This document shows positions 41,562 to 50,447 of a DNA stretch of 64,000 nucleotides, piece after piece (position 1 is the stretch's first letter; the number at the start of each line of letters is the position of its first letter). Location: contig JAFZUS010000128.1 in NCBI GenBank assembly GCA_017618275.1, positions 27,148 through 91,147 of the forward strand. Reading direction: 5' to 3'. Origin of the DNA: Prevotella sp. (GTDB lineage: Bacteria > Bacteroidota > Bacteroidia > Bacteroidales > Bacteroidaceae). Both the position numbers and the translations under genes were made by a program. Below the pieces are notes generated by a model. It ran no database searches, was not told the origin of the DNA, and saw only the letters and a list, made by a program, of their open reading frames with translations.

Positions 41562-43745
41562 ATGAAGAAAGGAATGATTCTCGGAGTGCTTCTGGCTGTA
41601 TCAATGACAATGCAGGCAGAGCAGGTGACAGTACAAACCAAGAACACCACGATGGTGCTTGATGTGGAAAACGGCAAACAGCCACAGTATGTCTATTATG
41701 GTACGAAACTGAGCGACTTTGACTTGGCCAACCTTCAGGCGCCCCGTAACGGAAGGATGGACGCCTATCCTGCTTACGGCCTAAACTGTCCTGCTGAGGC
41801 AGCCCTTGCTATGAAACATTCTGACGGCAATCTCTCAACGGCGCTTATCGTAACAGGCGTGGAGACGCAAAGTGGCCTTACCCGGATTTTCCTGAAAGAC
41901 CCGGTATATCCGATATCCGTCACCCTCTGCTACAAGGCCTATCAGGAGGAAGATATGATAGAGACTTGGACGGAGATTACCAATGGAGAGGGCAAGCCCA
42001 TTACGCTGACGCAGTTTGCCTCTATCTGTCTGCCTATCCGCAGGGGTAATGTCTGGCTCTCGCATTTCTTTGGTTCATGGGCCAATGAAGCCCGTCTGGT
42101 AGAGGAGCCTATCCTCGCCGGTGAGAAGGTGATTAAGAATAAAGACGGTTCACGCAACTCACATACCGACCATGCAGAAGTGATGTTCTCACTCGATGGG
42201 AAAGGTCAGGAGAATCATGGTGATGTGATTGGTGCTGCCCTCTGTTATTCAGGCAATTATGAACTGAAGGTGGAAACGGATGATACGGAATACCACTATT
42301 TCTTCGCAGGCATCAACCCCGACAATTCTGAGTATCACCTGAAGAAAGGCGAGATCTTTGTGACCCCGAAAGTTGCCCTGAGTTTCTCCAAAGCCGGATT
42401 ATCCGGTGTCTCTCGCAACTTCCACAAGTGGGGACGAAAATATATGCTGGCTCATGGGGATAAGGAGCGTAAGATATTGCTCAATTCCTGGGAGGGTGTC
42501 TACTTCGACATCAACCAACAGGGTATGGATCAGATGATGGGCGACATTGCCTCGATGGGTGGTGAACTCTTCGTGATGGACGATGGTTGGTTTGGCGACA
42601 AGTATCCCCGTAAGACGGACAACTCGAGTCTTGGCGACTGGGTGGTGGATAAGAATAAGTTGCCTGAAGGTATTGAGGGCTTGTTGCGTGATGCTAAGAA
42701 ACACGGCATCAAGTTTGGTATCTGGATTGAGCCCGAGATGACGAACTCCGTATCCGAACTCTACGAGGCCCATCCCGACTGGATCATCAAGGCCCCAAAG
42801 CGTGAGGCTGTGCAGGGTCGTGGTGGTACGCAGTTGATTCTCGATATGGGCAATCCCAAGGTACAGGACTTTGTCTTTAGCGTGGTTGACAACCTGATGA
42901 CGAAGTATCCTGAGATCGACTATATCAAGTGGGATGCTAATATGCCCATTTTGAATCATGGTTCACAGTACCTGACGATGAACGACCAGAGTCACCTCTA
43001 TATCGAGTATCATCGTGGTTTGGAAAAGACCTGTCAACGTGTCCGTGCAAAGTATCCTGACTTGACGATTCAGGCCTGTGCCTCTGGTGGCGGACGTGCC
43101 AACTGGGGTGTGCTGCCCTACTTCGATGAGTTCTGGGTTTCCGACAATACTGATGCCCTCCAGCGTATCTATATGCAGTGGGGAACCTCGTATTTCTTCC
43201 CTGCCATCGCAATGGCTTCGCATATCTCTGCAACGCCCAACCACACCGTTTTCCGCACGACAGCCATGAAGTATCGTATCGATGTGGCGATGAGTGGACG
43301 TTTGGGAATGGAGATCCAACCCAAGAACATGACTGCCGACGAGAAAGACCTTTGCCGTAAGGCTATAGCCGAGTACAAGCAGATACGTCCGATTGTACAG
43401 TTTGGCGACCTCTACCGTCTCGTTTCTCCATACGATAAACTTGGTCTCGCTTCACTCATGTACGTCAACGAGGCAAAGTCGAAGTCAGTCTTCTTCTGGT
43501 GGAAGACGGAGTCGTTCCAGAATGAGCATCTGCCTCGAGTTAAGATGGCTGGCCTTGATGCCTCGAAGAACTACAGGATCCACGAACTGAATCGCATCGA
43601 CCTCAAGCCGATGGATATCGAGGGCAAGACCTTCAGTGGTGCCTATCTGATGAATCATGGCCTCGAGATGCCTTATCGCAACGAGCCCGAATGGTCGAAG
43701 AAGACCGATTGGAGTAGCCGTGTCCTCCTCCTCGAGGCAGAGTAA
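41562..43745 (+). CDS. Alpha-galactosidase, GH36
   Basis: A 727-residue enzyme with a signal peptide (VSMTMQA). N-terminal beta-sandwich, then the (beta/alpha)8 domain with NSWEGVYFDI, FVMDDGWFG, IWIEPEMT, the nucleophile Asp in DYIKWDAN, CASGGGR, and the acid/base Asp in VSDNTDALQR. It removes alpha-1,6-galactose from melibiose, raffinose or galactomannan-type glycans in the periplasm or outside. It is flanked by its own promoter and a distant terminator, so it is monocistronic. Confidence 0.95.
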   Translation: MKKGMILGVLLAVSMTMQAEQVTVQTKNTTMVLDVENGKQPQYVYYGTKLSDFDLANLQAPRNGRMDAYPAYGLNCPAEAALAMKHSDGNLSTALIVTGVETQSGLTRIFLKDPVYPISVTLCYKAYQEEDMIETWTEITNGEGKPITLTQFASICLPIRRGNVWLSHFFGSWANEARLVEEPILAGEKVIKNKDGSRNSHTDHAEVMFSLDGKGQENHGDVIGAALCYSGNYELKVETDDTEYHYFFAGINPDNSEYHLKKGEIFVTPKVALSFSKAGLSGVSRNFHKWGRKYMLAHGDKERKILLNSWEGVYFDINQQGMDQMMGDIASMGGELFVMDDGWFGDKYPRKTDNSSLGDWVVDKNKLPEGIEGLLRDAKKHGIKFGIWIEPEMTNSVSELYEAHPDWIIKAPKREAVQGRGGTQLILDMGNPKVQDFVFSVVDNLMTKYPEIDYIKWDANMPILNHGSQYLTMNDQSHLYIEYHRGLEKTCQRVRAKYPDLTIQACASGGGRANWGVLPYFDEFWVSDNTDALQRIYMQWGTSYFFPAIAMASHISATPNHTVFRTTAMKYRIDVAMSGRLGMEIQPKNMTADEKDLCRKAIAEYKQIRPIVQFGDLYRLVSPYDKLGLASLMYVNEAKSKSVFFWWKTESFQNEHLPRVKMAGLDASKNYRIHELNRIDLKPMDIEGKTFSGAYLMNHGLEMPYRNEPEWSKKTDWSSRVLLLEAE

Positions 43746-43943
43746 CTGAAATCTCCGAGAGATTTTTGTACAGAAAGTTTACTTTTTGCCGAATTGGGGC
43801 AGTTTTGCGCTATGCCTATAAAAAAAGTGCTATTAGGGCATAAAAAAATTGTTGCATAGTTATGCCGCAAATTCTGCCTAGTTATAGCCAGTGCGAAAGT
43901 ACCACCAGTTTGTAAAACTTTCTGACGGATGGCAGTTCTGGCA

Positions 43944-44023
43944 GATGGCGGATGGCAGTTAGCCTAAGGTGATTTGGAAATAAGTCCAAGCCTAATTGCC
44001 ATCTGCCATCCGCCATCTTTTTT
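43944..44023 (+). terminator. Hairpin made of GGCGGAT-type heptamers with T-run
   Basis: GATGGCGGATGGCAG (43944-43958) pairs perfectly with CTGCCATCCGCCATC (44003-44017), followed by six T. Both arms consist of 7-nt words (GGCAGAT, GGCGGAT). It is about 200 bp after the alpha-galactosidase stop codon. Confidence 0.65.
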
Positions 44024-44053
44024 GCTTTCATTTCTTATTTTCTTTGTCGAAAG

Positions 44054-44085
44054 TTTGGTGTATTGGGATAATATGATTACCTTTG
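44054..44085 (+). promoter_or_regulatory. Promoter of the small gene at 44113
   Basis: TTTG (44054-44057), a 20-nt spacer and TACCTTTG (44078-44085). Confidence 0.75.
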
Positions 44086-44112
44086 CAAATTGAAAGGTGT
44101 TACCTTATTATA

Positions 44113-44325
44113 ATGATGAATAAACAAAGAACAGAAGAAGAATATTATATTGAAAGCAAACGGCTCAGAGCAGAGACGTTACGGATGGCAGATGCCCTGA
44201 AAGATAATCCCTTGCGCTTTGTTGTTACTAATGTCATTACAATGGATGTGGAAATAACGAAATCCGACCTGAAAACCATTGTTAGCAAAAACACACAGGA
44301 AAATGTTCGATGCGGAAATTGGTAA
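44113..44325 (+). CDS. Small protein of unknown function
   Basis: A 70-residue protein (MMNKQRTEEEYYIESKRLRAETLRM...). It is charged and probably helical at the N-terminus, with no signal or membrane segment. A full-consensus promoter lies just upstream, which supports real expression; ATG 44116 is an equal alternative. I do not recognise a family. The next feature on the other strand is a candidate small RNA that converges on it. Confidence 0.6.
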   Translation: MMNKQRTEEEYYIESKRLRAETLRMADALKDNPLRFVVTNVITMDVEITKSDLKTIVSKNTQENVRCGNW

Positions 44326-44336
44326 TCTCAGGAAAT

Positions 44337-44417
44337 AAAAAAACCGCTGAACTGATTTGCTAACCCGATTACGGTGCTACTCTTTCATTTCAGCGGGAGG
44401 AAATCGTTTCCTTTCAC
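44337..44417 (-). ncRNA. Candidate small RNA of about 80 nt
   Basis: A full-consensus minus-strand promoter (TTTG 44450-44453, 20 nt, TATCTTTG 44422-44429) is followed by the hairpin AGGAAA-CGA-TTTCCT (44398-44412) and then a CCGCTGAA / TTCAGCGG stem (44389-44396 with 44344-44351) ending in seven U. The only reading frame inside is three codons long. Promoter, structure and terminator together suggest a stand-alone RNA. Confidence 0.6.
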
Positions 44418-44421
44418 GCTG

Positions 44422-44453
44422 CAAAGATAGGAATAATTCCAATAACTTCCAAA
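44422..44453 (-). promoter_or_regulatory. Promoter of the candidate small RNA
   Basis: Minus-strand TTTG (44450-44453), 20-nt spacer, TATCTTTG (44422-44429). Confidence 0.7.
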
Positions 44454-44610
44454 TAATTTGGTGCTTTTTTTTGTTTTCTTTCTTCATTTGTAAAGATTAT
44501 ATGCCTGAAAAAGCATCTCTCAGTTTGCTCGAAATAGAGCGGCAGAGAGATCTTTTTTTCGGGGTATTGATGATAAAGAGGCTTACGATTTGTAGAGGCG
44601 GAACTTTATA

Positions 44611-44676
44611 GTCGTTCCGATGGCACTTTCGAGTCGTTCCAAAGGCACTTTACAATCGTCCGAATATCACTTTTCC
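44611..44676. repeat. Array of at least three 22-bp units
   Basis: Units at 44611, 44633 and 44655 share the pattern TCGTyCnnAnnnCACTTT. The word AAAGGCACTTTA also occurs in the array at 1946-2099. The 18-nt word GGCACTTTCGAGTCGTTC (44622-44639) has a perfect inverted copy at 44694-44711. Confidence 0.7.
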
Positions 44677-44987
44677 CCTGTAAGATGACGTTCGAACGAC
44701 TCGAAAGTGCCTTTCCAATGGTTGAAAGAGACTATCTGAACGAACCAAAGATGACCCCTCATTCAGGCCAACACGTAACTGCCAATTAATCAAACAATTG
44801 CAAAATCGTCCATAACTCGTGTATTTGCAACCTTCTGACCGTTTGCAGATAAAAACGCAAACGTCAGCAGCCGCTTTGTCAATATATTTGGAAATCTGTT
44901 TATGAGGCTTGTTCGTAGTCTCTCACTTCACCTCCTTGCGTCCCTTCAACAAATTTCCCTTCCTTTCCTCATTTTTCTGTCGAAAGA
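44677..44987. other. Non-coding gap
   Basis: No gene seen. It holds the inverted copy GAACGACTCGAAAGTGCC (44694-44711) of part of the 22-bp array, and a short hairpin CGTTTGC / GCAAACG near 44842-44865. Confidence 0.5.
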
Positions 44988-45019
44988 TTTGGAACTATCG
45001 ACATTTTTGTCTATCTTTG
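44988..45019 (+). promoter_or_regulatory. Promoter of the structured RNA / BspA-like gene
   Basis: TTTG (44988-44991), a 20-nt spacer and TATCTTTG (45012-45019). Confidence 0.75.
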
Positions 45020-45023
45020 TACC

Positions 45024-45362
45024 CGACTAAGCCAGCCGCTTGCGGCGGGGCTAAAGTCAAAGACATGATGGAATCCTGAGGCTGACGATGCTGTTTGTAG
45101 GGCAGGCCGAAGGGAAAGGCGTTTACGGACGTTATCATTCTGTGTTCTCAAACTTAGCAACTTTGAAACGTATCACAGGATATAATGCAACGATAAGCGT
45201 CTGCGTGGGTAGATTATATCCCAACCTATGCTATAGGTATAGCGTTGTTGTATATATAATCACTTGGCGTGGGCTGGCTGCGTTGCTTATCCTTGATACG
45301 GGGCAATGCTAAGGCCTGAGAACAGGGATGGGCGAGAAGTTAGAAACTCCCATGCCTTTTTT
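45024..45362 (+). ncRNA. Candidate structured RNA of about 340 nt
   Basis: A consensus promoter leads in and a hairpin with a six-U run (45320-45362) leads out. In between are nested perfect helices: TGTTCTCA 45143-45150 with 45317-45324; TTAGCA 45154-45159 with 45307-45312; GTATCA 45170-45175 with 45294-45299; AGGATA 45177-45182 with 45288-45293; GCAACG 45187-45192 with 45281-45286; GATTATAT 45212-45219 with 45254-45261; and CCTAT/ATAGG 45225-45237. A separate 5' hairpin has GACT, AGCC and GCCGC arms. I could not match it to RNase P, tmRNA or SRP RNA; a 6S-like long hairpin or a leader of the BspA-like gene are options. Confidence 0.6.
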
Positions 45363-45483
45363 GTTTCCATACATTTAAGTTTATCTTCCAATCCCGATGG
45401 AGTAGGTAAGTCAACAAAAAGAAAGTCTGTAAGATACTAACAACTCACTGATAAGAATTATAACGAATAAAACTATAAAAAAG

Positions 45484-47853
45484 ATGAAGAAACAACTAAT
45501 ATCCCTCGTATTAGCATTACTACCAGTAGTGGCGAATGCCTATGATGTCAAAAAGGATGACATCTATTACAATCTAAATAATACTACAAGAACGGCAGAG
45601 GTGGCTTTCGCAGGTAACACAAATGCGTATTCTGGAGAAGTGGAAATACCTAAATCTTTTACCTATGGTAATACTACATATAATGTCACTTCAATAGGTG
45701 ACAATGCTTTCAAAGGATGCACTAACCTCACTGGGGTAGTTATTCCTTCCACGGTGGCACACTTTGGCGAGGATACATTCTTTGATTGTATAGGACTGAA
45801 GTATATCATTTCTCTGATTGAAAACCCTTTCGAAATTCCCAGATATTCATTTTACTATAATTCTCCGTCAGAAGGCGTCAAACCGCTGCCATGTATGCTC
45901 TTTGTGATTGGAGGCAGTTCGCAATTGTGGAACTGGAAGAGATATGAAGGATGGAATGTCAATCTTTATAGTGATGATAGTGAATTTTCTGATAATATTA
46001 ATGGAGTCAAGACAAAATTCAAGGTTATCAGTGTCAAGGACAAAACGTGTAAGTTGGCCGATGGTTTTGGCGATATCCCTACAACCACTACAGGGATCTA
46101 TACTATTCCAGAAACCACCTGTGGCTTTACAGTAACGGGCATAGGCTATGGTGCCTTTATGGACTGTAGCGGCCTGACAGGCATCATCATACCTAACACC
46201 GTAACTGACATTGAACTTATTCCCTTCATGAATTGCACAGGCTTGACAAATATTACCATACCCAGTTCTGTAAAAAACATAGAAGGCGCCTTGTTCAAAC
46301 TTACTAATATAAAAGAGGTCAAGGTGGATGCAGGAAATAGAGTGTATGACTCTCGTGACAATTGTAATGCAGTTATTAAGACGTTAACGAATACATTGGT
46401 ATCGGGATGCAAGGCCACCACAATACCCAATTCCGTAACAGCGATTGGAGATCTTGCTTTTGAAGGAATAGGCATTGAAGCCGTTGACATTCCTGAGCAG
46501 TTGACAGCCATAGGTTCATCCGCATTCAGAAATTGTAACAAACTCACATCGATTATCATTCCTTCCAGCGTAACAACAATCGGTAGTAGTGCATTTCAAT
46601 ACTGTGATAATCTCTTTTCTGTAACAACGATGCGTGCCCAACCAATTGCTATAGATGAAAACACTTTCTCCAATCGTGCTAATGCCACACTTAATGTCCC
46701 CGCTAGGAGTAAGGCTGCATACGAGAAAGCAGATTATTGGAAGGAATTCAAGGAGATTGTGGAGATGCCAGCAATCATAGATTTTGCTGATGCCAACGTC
46801 AAGGCTCTTTGCGTTGCCAATTGGGATACGGACGGAGACGAGGAACTGAGTGAGGCCGAGGCTGCAGTTGTGACAAATTTAGGATTTGTCTTCAAAGAAA
46901 ATAGCATTATTACTTCTTTTAATGAATTGCGATACTTTACTGGATTGACCAGCATTAATGACGAGGCTTTTTATTATTGCACCAAACTGGCCTCTATAGT
47001 AATACCCACTAATGTCACAACTATTGGTAAAAATGCATTCTTTGATTGCGAATCTCTGGCTTCTTTGACAATCCCAAGTAGCGTAACGAATATTGATGTG
47101 GGTGCATTTCTAGATTGTGGTTATGGCCTTAACTCAATAGTTGTAGAAAGCGGAAATCAGAAATATGATTCACGAGACAATTGTAATGCCATCATAGAAA
47201 CAAAAACCAACAAGTTACTTTGGGGATGCAATAACACAGTTATCCCTAATAGCGTTACAAGTATCGGTTATTCTGCATTCTCCCATTGTTTGTTGATGGA
47301 ATCTATTAGTATTCCGGATGGCGTTACGAGCATTGGTAATGGGGCATTTTATAATTGTCACAAACTGTTGTCCGTGGATATTCCTGATATGGTGACCACC
47401 ATTGGTGAAGACGCATTCTGGCATTGTGATGCTTTAGCCTCTGTGACTATTGGTAAAAATGTAGCATATATTGGTAACTGGGCATTTGAAAACTGCGATA
47501 ATTTGACTTCCGTAACAGTAAGAATGTTATCACCTGTAAGTATTACTGAAAAAGATTTCACCAATCGTACCAATGCCACGCTTTATGTTCCTTATGGTTG
47601 CAAGGCTGCTTACGAGGCAGCAGATTATTGGAAAGAATTCAAGGAGATAATAGAAATGGAATCTGTTGTTAACCCTGGTGATGCCAACGGTGATGATGAG
47701 GTGGATGCTGAAGACATTGTGGTTATCACAGAATATATGATGGGTAAGGAGCTTGAAAACATCATTATCAAGAATGCGGATATGAATGGTGATGGTATCA
47801 TCAACATTGCAGATATCATTCAGATTACAAATCAGATCCTAGGCAAAGAATAG
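45484..47853 (+). CDS. BspA-like leucine-rich-repeat surface protein with dockerin-like end
   Basis: A 789-residue secreted protein (signal ending at VVANA). It has two blocks of LRR_5 repeats of about 23 residues (SIGDNAFKGCTNLTGVVIPS and many like it). They are separated near residue 435 by an acidic EF-hand-like segment (WDTDGDEELSEAEA), and each ends in the LYVPYGCKAAYEAADYWKEFKEI cap. The last 60 residues carry two Ca2+ loops (DANGDDEVDAEDI, DMNGDGIINIADI). BspA proteins bind host matrix and other bacteria. A leader of about 460 nt contains the candidate structured RNA. Confidence 0.92.
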   Translation: MKKQLISLVLALLPVVANAYDVKKDDIYYNLNNTTRTAEVAFAGNTNAYSGEVEIPKSFTYGNTTYNVTSIGDNAFKGCTNLTGVVIPSTVAHFGEDTFFDCIGLKYIISLIENPFEIPRYSFYYNSPSEGVKPLPCMLFVIGGSSQLWNWKRYEGWNVNLYSDDSEFSDNINGVKTKFKVISVKDKTCKLADGFGDIPTTTTGIYTIPETTCGFTVTGIGYGAFMDCSGLTGIIIPNTVTDIELIPFMNCTGLTNITIPSSVKNIEGALFKLTNIKEVKVDAGNRVYDSRDNCNAVIKTLTNTLVSGCKATTIPNSVTAIGDLAFEGIGIEAVDIPEQLTAIGSSAFRNCNKLTSIIIPSSVTTIGSSAFQYCDNLFSVTTMRAQPIAIDENTFSNRANATLNVPARSKAAYEKADYWKEFKEIVEMPAIIDFADANVKALCVANWDTDGDEELSEAEAAVVTNLGFVFKENSIITSFNELRYFTGLTSINDEAFYYCTKLASIVIPTNVTTIGKNAFFDCESLASLTIPSSVTNIDVGAFLDCGYGLNSIVVESGNQKYDSRDNCNAIIETKTNKLLWGCNNTVIPNSVTSIGYSAFSHCLLMESISIPDGVTSIGNGAFYNCHKLLSVDIPDMVTTIGEDAFWHCDALASVTIGKNVAYIGNWAFENCDNLTSVTVRMLSPVSITEKDFTNRTNATLYVPYGCKAAYEAADYWKEFKEIIEMESVVNPGDANGDDEVDAEDIVVITEYMMGKELENIIIKNADMNGDGIINIADIIQITNQILGKE

Positions 47854-47882
47854 GTATTTCATAAATATACTCGTGAAGGTCT

Positions 47883-49307
47883 TTATGTAAACAACTCATC
47901 CATGTTTATCTCTTTCTGTACCATGTTGTAGTAGTTGTTGTGGACAACGCCGTTTGTTGTTACCATGACAAGATGAAGGGTGCGTTTGTCTTTCGACAGT
48001 TCGCGGTATGCGTCAAGTTTGTTTTGCAGGTCCTTTGCGTAATCATTGTTAATGGTGAAGGTGTTTACGGAATGTTTCATCTCGCAGATGTTCGTAAAAC
48101 CGTCGGCCCGTTGCATGACTAAGTCTATCTGTGCTCCTTGCCGTTCCTTTGTGCCGCGGACAAACCATGAACACACGTTTGTCTGTACGCCAGAAATTCC
48201 GAGTGCTGCCTTCATCTGCGGAACATGCTGGAGGCAGACACGCTCAAAAGCATGGCCCTTCCAGGTGTTATGGGCTGCTGACGTGCAGGTGTTCAGCCAA
48301 TAATGCTCATCGCTGAAGGCATTTTTCTTGATACAGAGATAATAGAATAGTGTATAATTGTCTATTAGCTGATACAGCGCATTTGACTCTGCAGTATCGG
48401 CGGATGCGAAGCGACGGATGAATCCGCTCTCTTCCAATTCCTCCAATATGGTAGAGAATGTGCCTCCGTCCGAAAGTTTACTCTCTTTTAGTATTTCATC
48501 CCTTGTCATGCCGGAACGTCTGCCATCGCTCAGACATTCTATGACCTTGAGATAGTTCTCAGGACGTTTGAACAGCGTGGCATAAAGCGCTTCAAACTCG
48601 TCTCGCAGTTGGGCAGTCTCCGTGAAGAACAGTTGGTCGACATTCTGCGCTACACTCAGTCCTTTCTTCAGGAAACTCCAGTAGTAGGGTATGCCACCGA
48701 GAATCATGTATAGTTCCAGCACATCCTTGCGACCCAAGGCAAGGTTGGCTCCTTGGGCAAAGAGTTCGCACTCGCGGAGTGTGAACGGAACGAGTTTTAC
48801 GCGTAGAGTCAGTCTTCCGCGAAGCCCTCCCTTGTCCTTCAGGAGTTTTTTGCTGATCCATGAAGTGGCACTTCCGCAAACTATCAGCACGATGTCCTTC
48901 TCTCGGCGTGCTGTAGCCCAACCGTTCCAGAAACTTTCCAAAGCACCAATCAGATTCCCTTTGGGGGTATCCATCCATGGGAGTTCGTCGATAAAGAGCA
49001 CCTTTTTGCCTGCTGGAGCATTATTAATGAGTTGTTTCAGCAGTTCGAATGCTTCAATCCAACTTTTAGGTATGGCGCACTTGGCCATACCTGCCGCCAT
49101 CAGGGAGTTGCGGAAAGCCGTCAATTGCTGACGAAGCGTTCCTTTGGCCACACCTGTGTGCTGGAAGCAGAACTGGTAGTTAAAGGTCTCGCGGATGAGA
49201 TACGTCTTGCCTACACGTCGGCGGCCATAGACGGCACAAAACTGCGACTCCTCTTTCTCGAGGAGACTCAGCAGTTCACGTTGTTCTTTTTCACGTCCTA
49301 TGATCAT
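47883..49307 (-). CDS. AAA ATPase with DUF234 C-terminal domain
   Basis: A 474-residue archaeal-type ATPase: Walker A GRRRVGKT, Walker B VLFIDELPWMD, sensor ICGSATSW, and a winged-helix plus nuclease-like DUF234 region (FERVCLQHVPQMK, QIDLVMQRADGFTNICEMK). The last block resembles the D-ExK core of restriction-type nucleases. The function is unknown; many relatives occur singly across Bacteroidales. I chose ATG 49307 because the -7 box TATATTTG at 49338-49345 lies inside the longer frame. Confidence 0.88.
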   Translation of the reverse strand: MIIGREKEQRELLSLLEKEESQFCAVYGRRRVGKTYLIRETFNYQFCFQHTGVAKGTLRQQLTAFRNSLMAAGMAKCAIPKSWIEAFELLKQLINNAPAGKKVLFIDELPWMDTPKGNLIGALESFWNGWATARREKDIVLIVCGSATSWISKKLLKDKGGLRGRLTLRVKLVPFTLRECELFAQGANLALGRKDVLELYMILGGIPYYWSFLKKGLSVAQNVDQLFFTETAQLRDEFEALYATLFKRPENYLKVIECLSDGRRSGMTRDEILKESKLSDGGTFSTILEELEESGFIRRFASADTAESNALYQLIDNYTLFYYLCIKKNAFSDEHYWLNTCTSAAHNTWKGHAFERVCLQHVPQMKAALGISGVQTNVCSWFVRGTKERQGAQIDLVMQRADGFTNICEMKHSVNTFTINNDYAKDLQNKLDAYRELSKDKRTLHLVMVTTNGVVHNNYYNMVQKEINMDELFT

Positions 49308-49337
49308 AGTTTTATGAACATTAACCAAAATCCGCTG

Positions 49338-49345
49338 CAAATATA
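49338..49345 (-). promoter_or_regulatory. -7 box of the DUF234 ATPase gene
   Basis: Minus-strand TATATTTG, 30 bp before ATG 49307. Confidence 0.55.
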
Positions 49346-49483
49346 ACAAAAATATCAGTATAACCAGCGAAAACCATATATTTTCTTTGCGTTTCCGCTG
49401 AAAATAAGGAATATTTAACAGATAGAGAACTTTTTTGCCTACTTCATTTCATAGGGCCTTTCTGTCGCTTTTTTTAGGTTTTA

Positions 49484-49515
49484 TTTGGTTTTTCGCTTAT
49501 TAATTTGTACTTTTG
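49484..49515 (+). promoter_or_regulatory. Promoter of the yicC-gmk-nadD run
   Basis: TTTG (49484-49487), a 20-nt spacer and TACTTTTG (49508-49515). Confidence 0.8.
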
Positions 49516-49543
49516 TCCCCAAATATAAATAGGTACGCAAGAT

Positions 49544-50419
49544 ATGATACAATCGATGACTGGCTACGGCAATGCCGTTGTGGCCTACAAGGACAAAAAG
49601 ATTCATGTGGAAATCAAGTCGCTGAACTCCAAGCAACTCGACTTGCAGACACGTATTGCTCCGCTCTATCGTGAGAAGGAGATGGAGATGCGACAGATGG
49701 TGGCAGAGGCCCTGATCCGTGGTAAGGTAGACATGAGTGTGTGGATAGAAAAGGAGACAGCCGTTGATGCTACCCCTGTGAATGCAGCACTCGTGGAGAA
49801 CTACTACCACCAGTTGAAGGATATTGCTGCAAAGGTCGGCATCCCTGAGCCTGAGGACTGGATATACACCTTGACACGTATGCCTGATGTGCTGACAAAG
49901 ACAGACGTGGAAGTGCTCGACGATGAGGAGTGGGTGGTTGTGAAGGCTGCTGTCAGCGAGGCCTTGACTAACCTTGTGAACTTCCGTAAGCAGGAAGGTG
50001 CTGCCCTCCAGAAGAAATTCACGGAGAAGATTGACAATATCGCTGCCTTGTTGGCTGCCATTGAACCCTACGAGAAGGGACGTGTGGAAAAGATCAAGGC
50101 CCGTATTGAAGGCGGTTTGCAGCAAATTCCCGGGGTGGAGTACGATAAGAACCGTCTGGAGCAGGAACTCATCTACTATATCGAGAAACTTGATATCAGT
50201 GAGGAGAAGCAGCGTCTAGCCAACCATCTGAAATATTTCCGTGAGACGATGGAGGAGACTGCCGGACAAGGCAAGAAGTTAGGATTCATCGCCCAGGAGA
50301 TGGGACGGGAAATCAATACGACGGGTTCGAAGAGTAATCAGGCTGAGATGCAGAACATCGTGGTGAAGATGAAGGACGAACTCGAGCAGATCAAGGAACA
50401 AGTGCTGAATGCACTGTAA
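49544..50419 (+). CDS. yicC: YicC family endoribonuclease
   Basis: A 291-residue protein with the N-terminal block MIQSMTGYGNAVV and the C-terminal DUF1732 block (EELDISEEKQRLANHLKYF-like, GKKLGFIAQEMGREINTTGSKSN). YicC of E. coli is an RNA-cleaving enzyme acting on small RNAs. The gene heads an operon with gmk and nadD; its stop codon lies in a GTAAAAAA octamer tract. Confidence 0.93.
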   Translation: MIQSMTGYGNAVVAYKDKKIHVEIKSLNSKQLDLQTRIAPLYREKEMEMRQMVAEALIRGKVDMSVWIEKETAVDATPVNAALVENYYHQLKDIAAKVGIPEPEDWIYTLTRMPDVLTKTDVEVLDDEEWVVVKAAVSEALTNLVNFRKQEGAALQKKFTEKIDNIAALLAAIEPYEKGRVEKIKARIEGGLQQIPGVEYDKNRLEQELIYYIEKLDISEEKQRLANHLKYFRETMEETAGQGKKLGFIAQEMGREINTTGSKSNQAEMQNIVVKMKDELEQIKEQVLNAL

Positions 50420-50447
50420 AAAAGGTAAAAAAGTAAAAAGGTAAAAT
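50416..50447. repeat. GTAAAAAG octamer tract between yicC and gmk
   Basis: GTAAAAAAG, GTAAAAAA, GTAAAAAG and GTAAAATG in tandem; it contains both the yicC stop codon and the gmk start codon. Confidence 0.8.

Noticed and set aside
44357-44611. Open frame of 84 codons on the plus strand
   Set aside because: It overlaps the small-RNA promoter and terminator on the other strand and has no start region or domain.
45088-45312. Open frame of 74 codons in the leader of the BspA-like gene
   Set aside because: It lies within the nested-helix RNA; its residues show no protein character, and the pairing constraint is the stronger signal.
45024-45362. RNase P RNA, tmRNA or SRP RNA as identity of the structured RNA
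   Set aside because: The universal RNase P core words, a tRNA-like end with CCA, and the SRP GGAA-type tip were looked for and not found.
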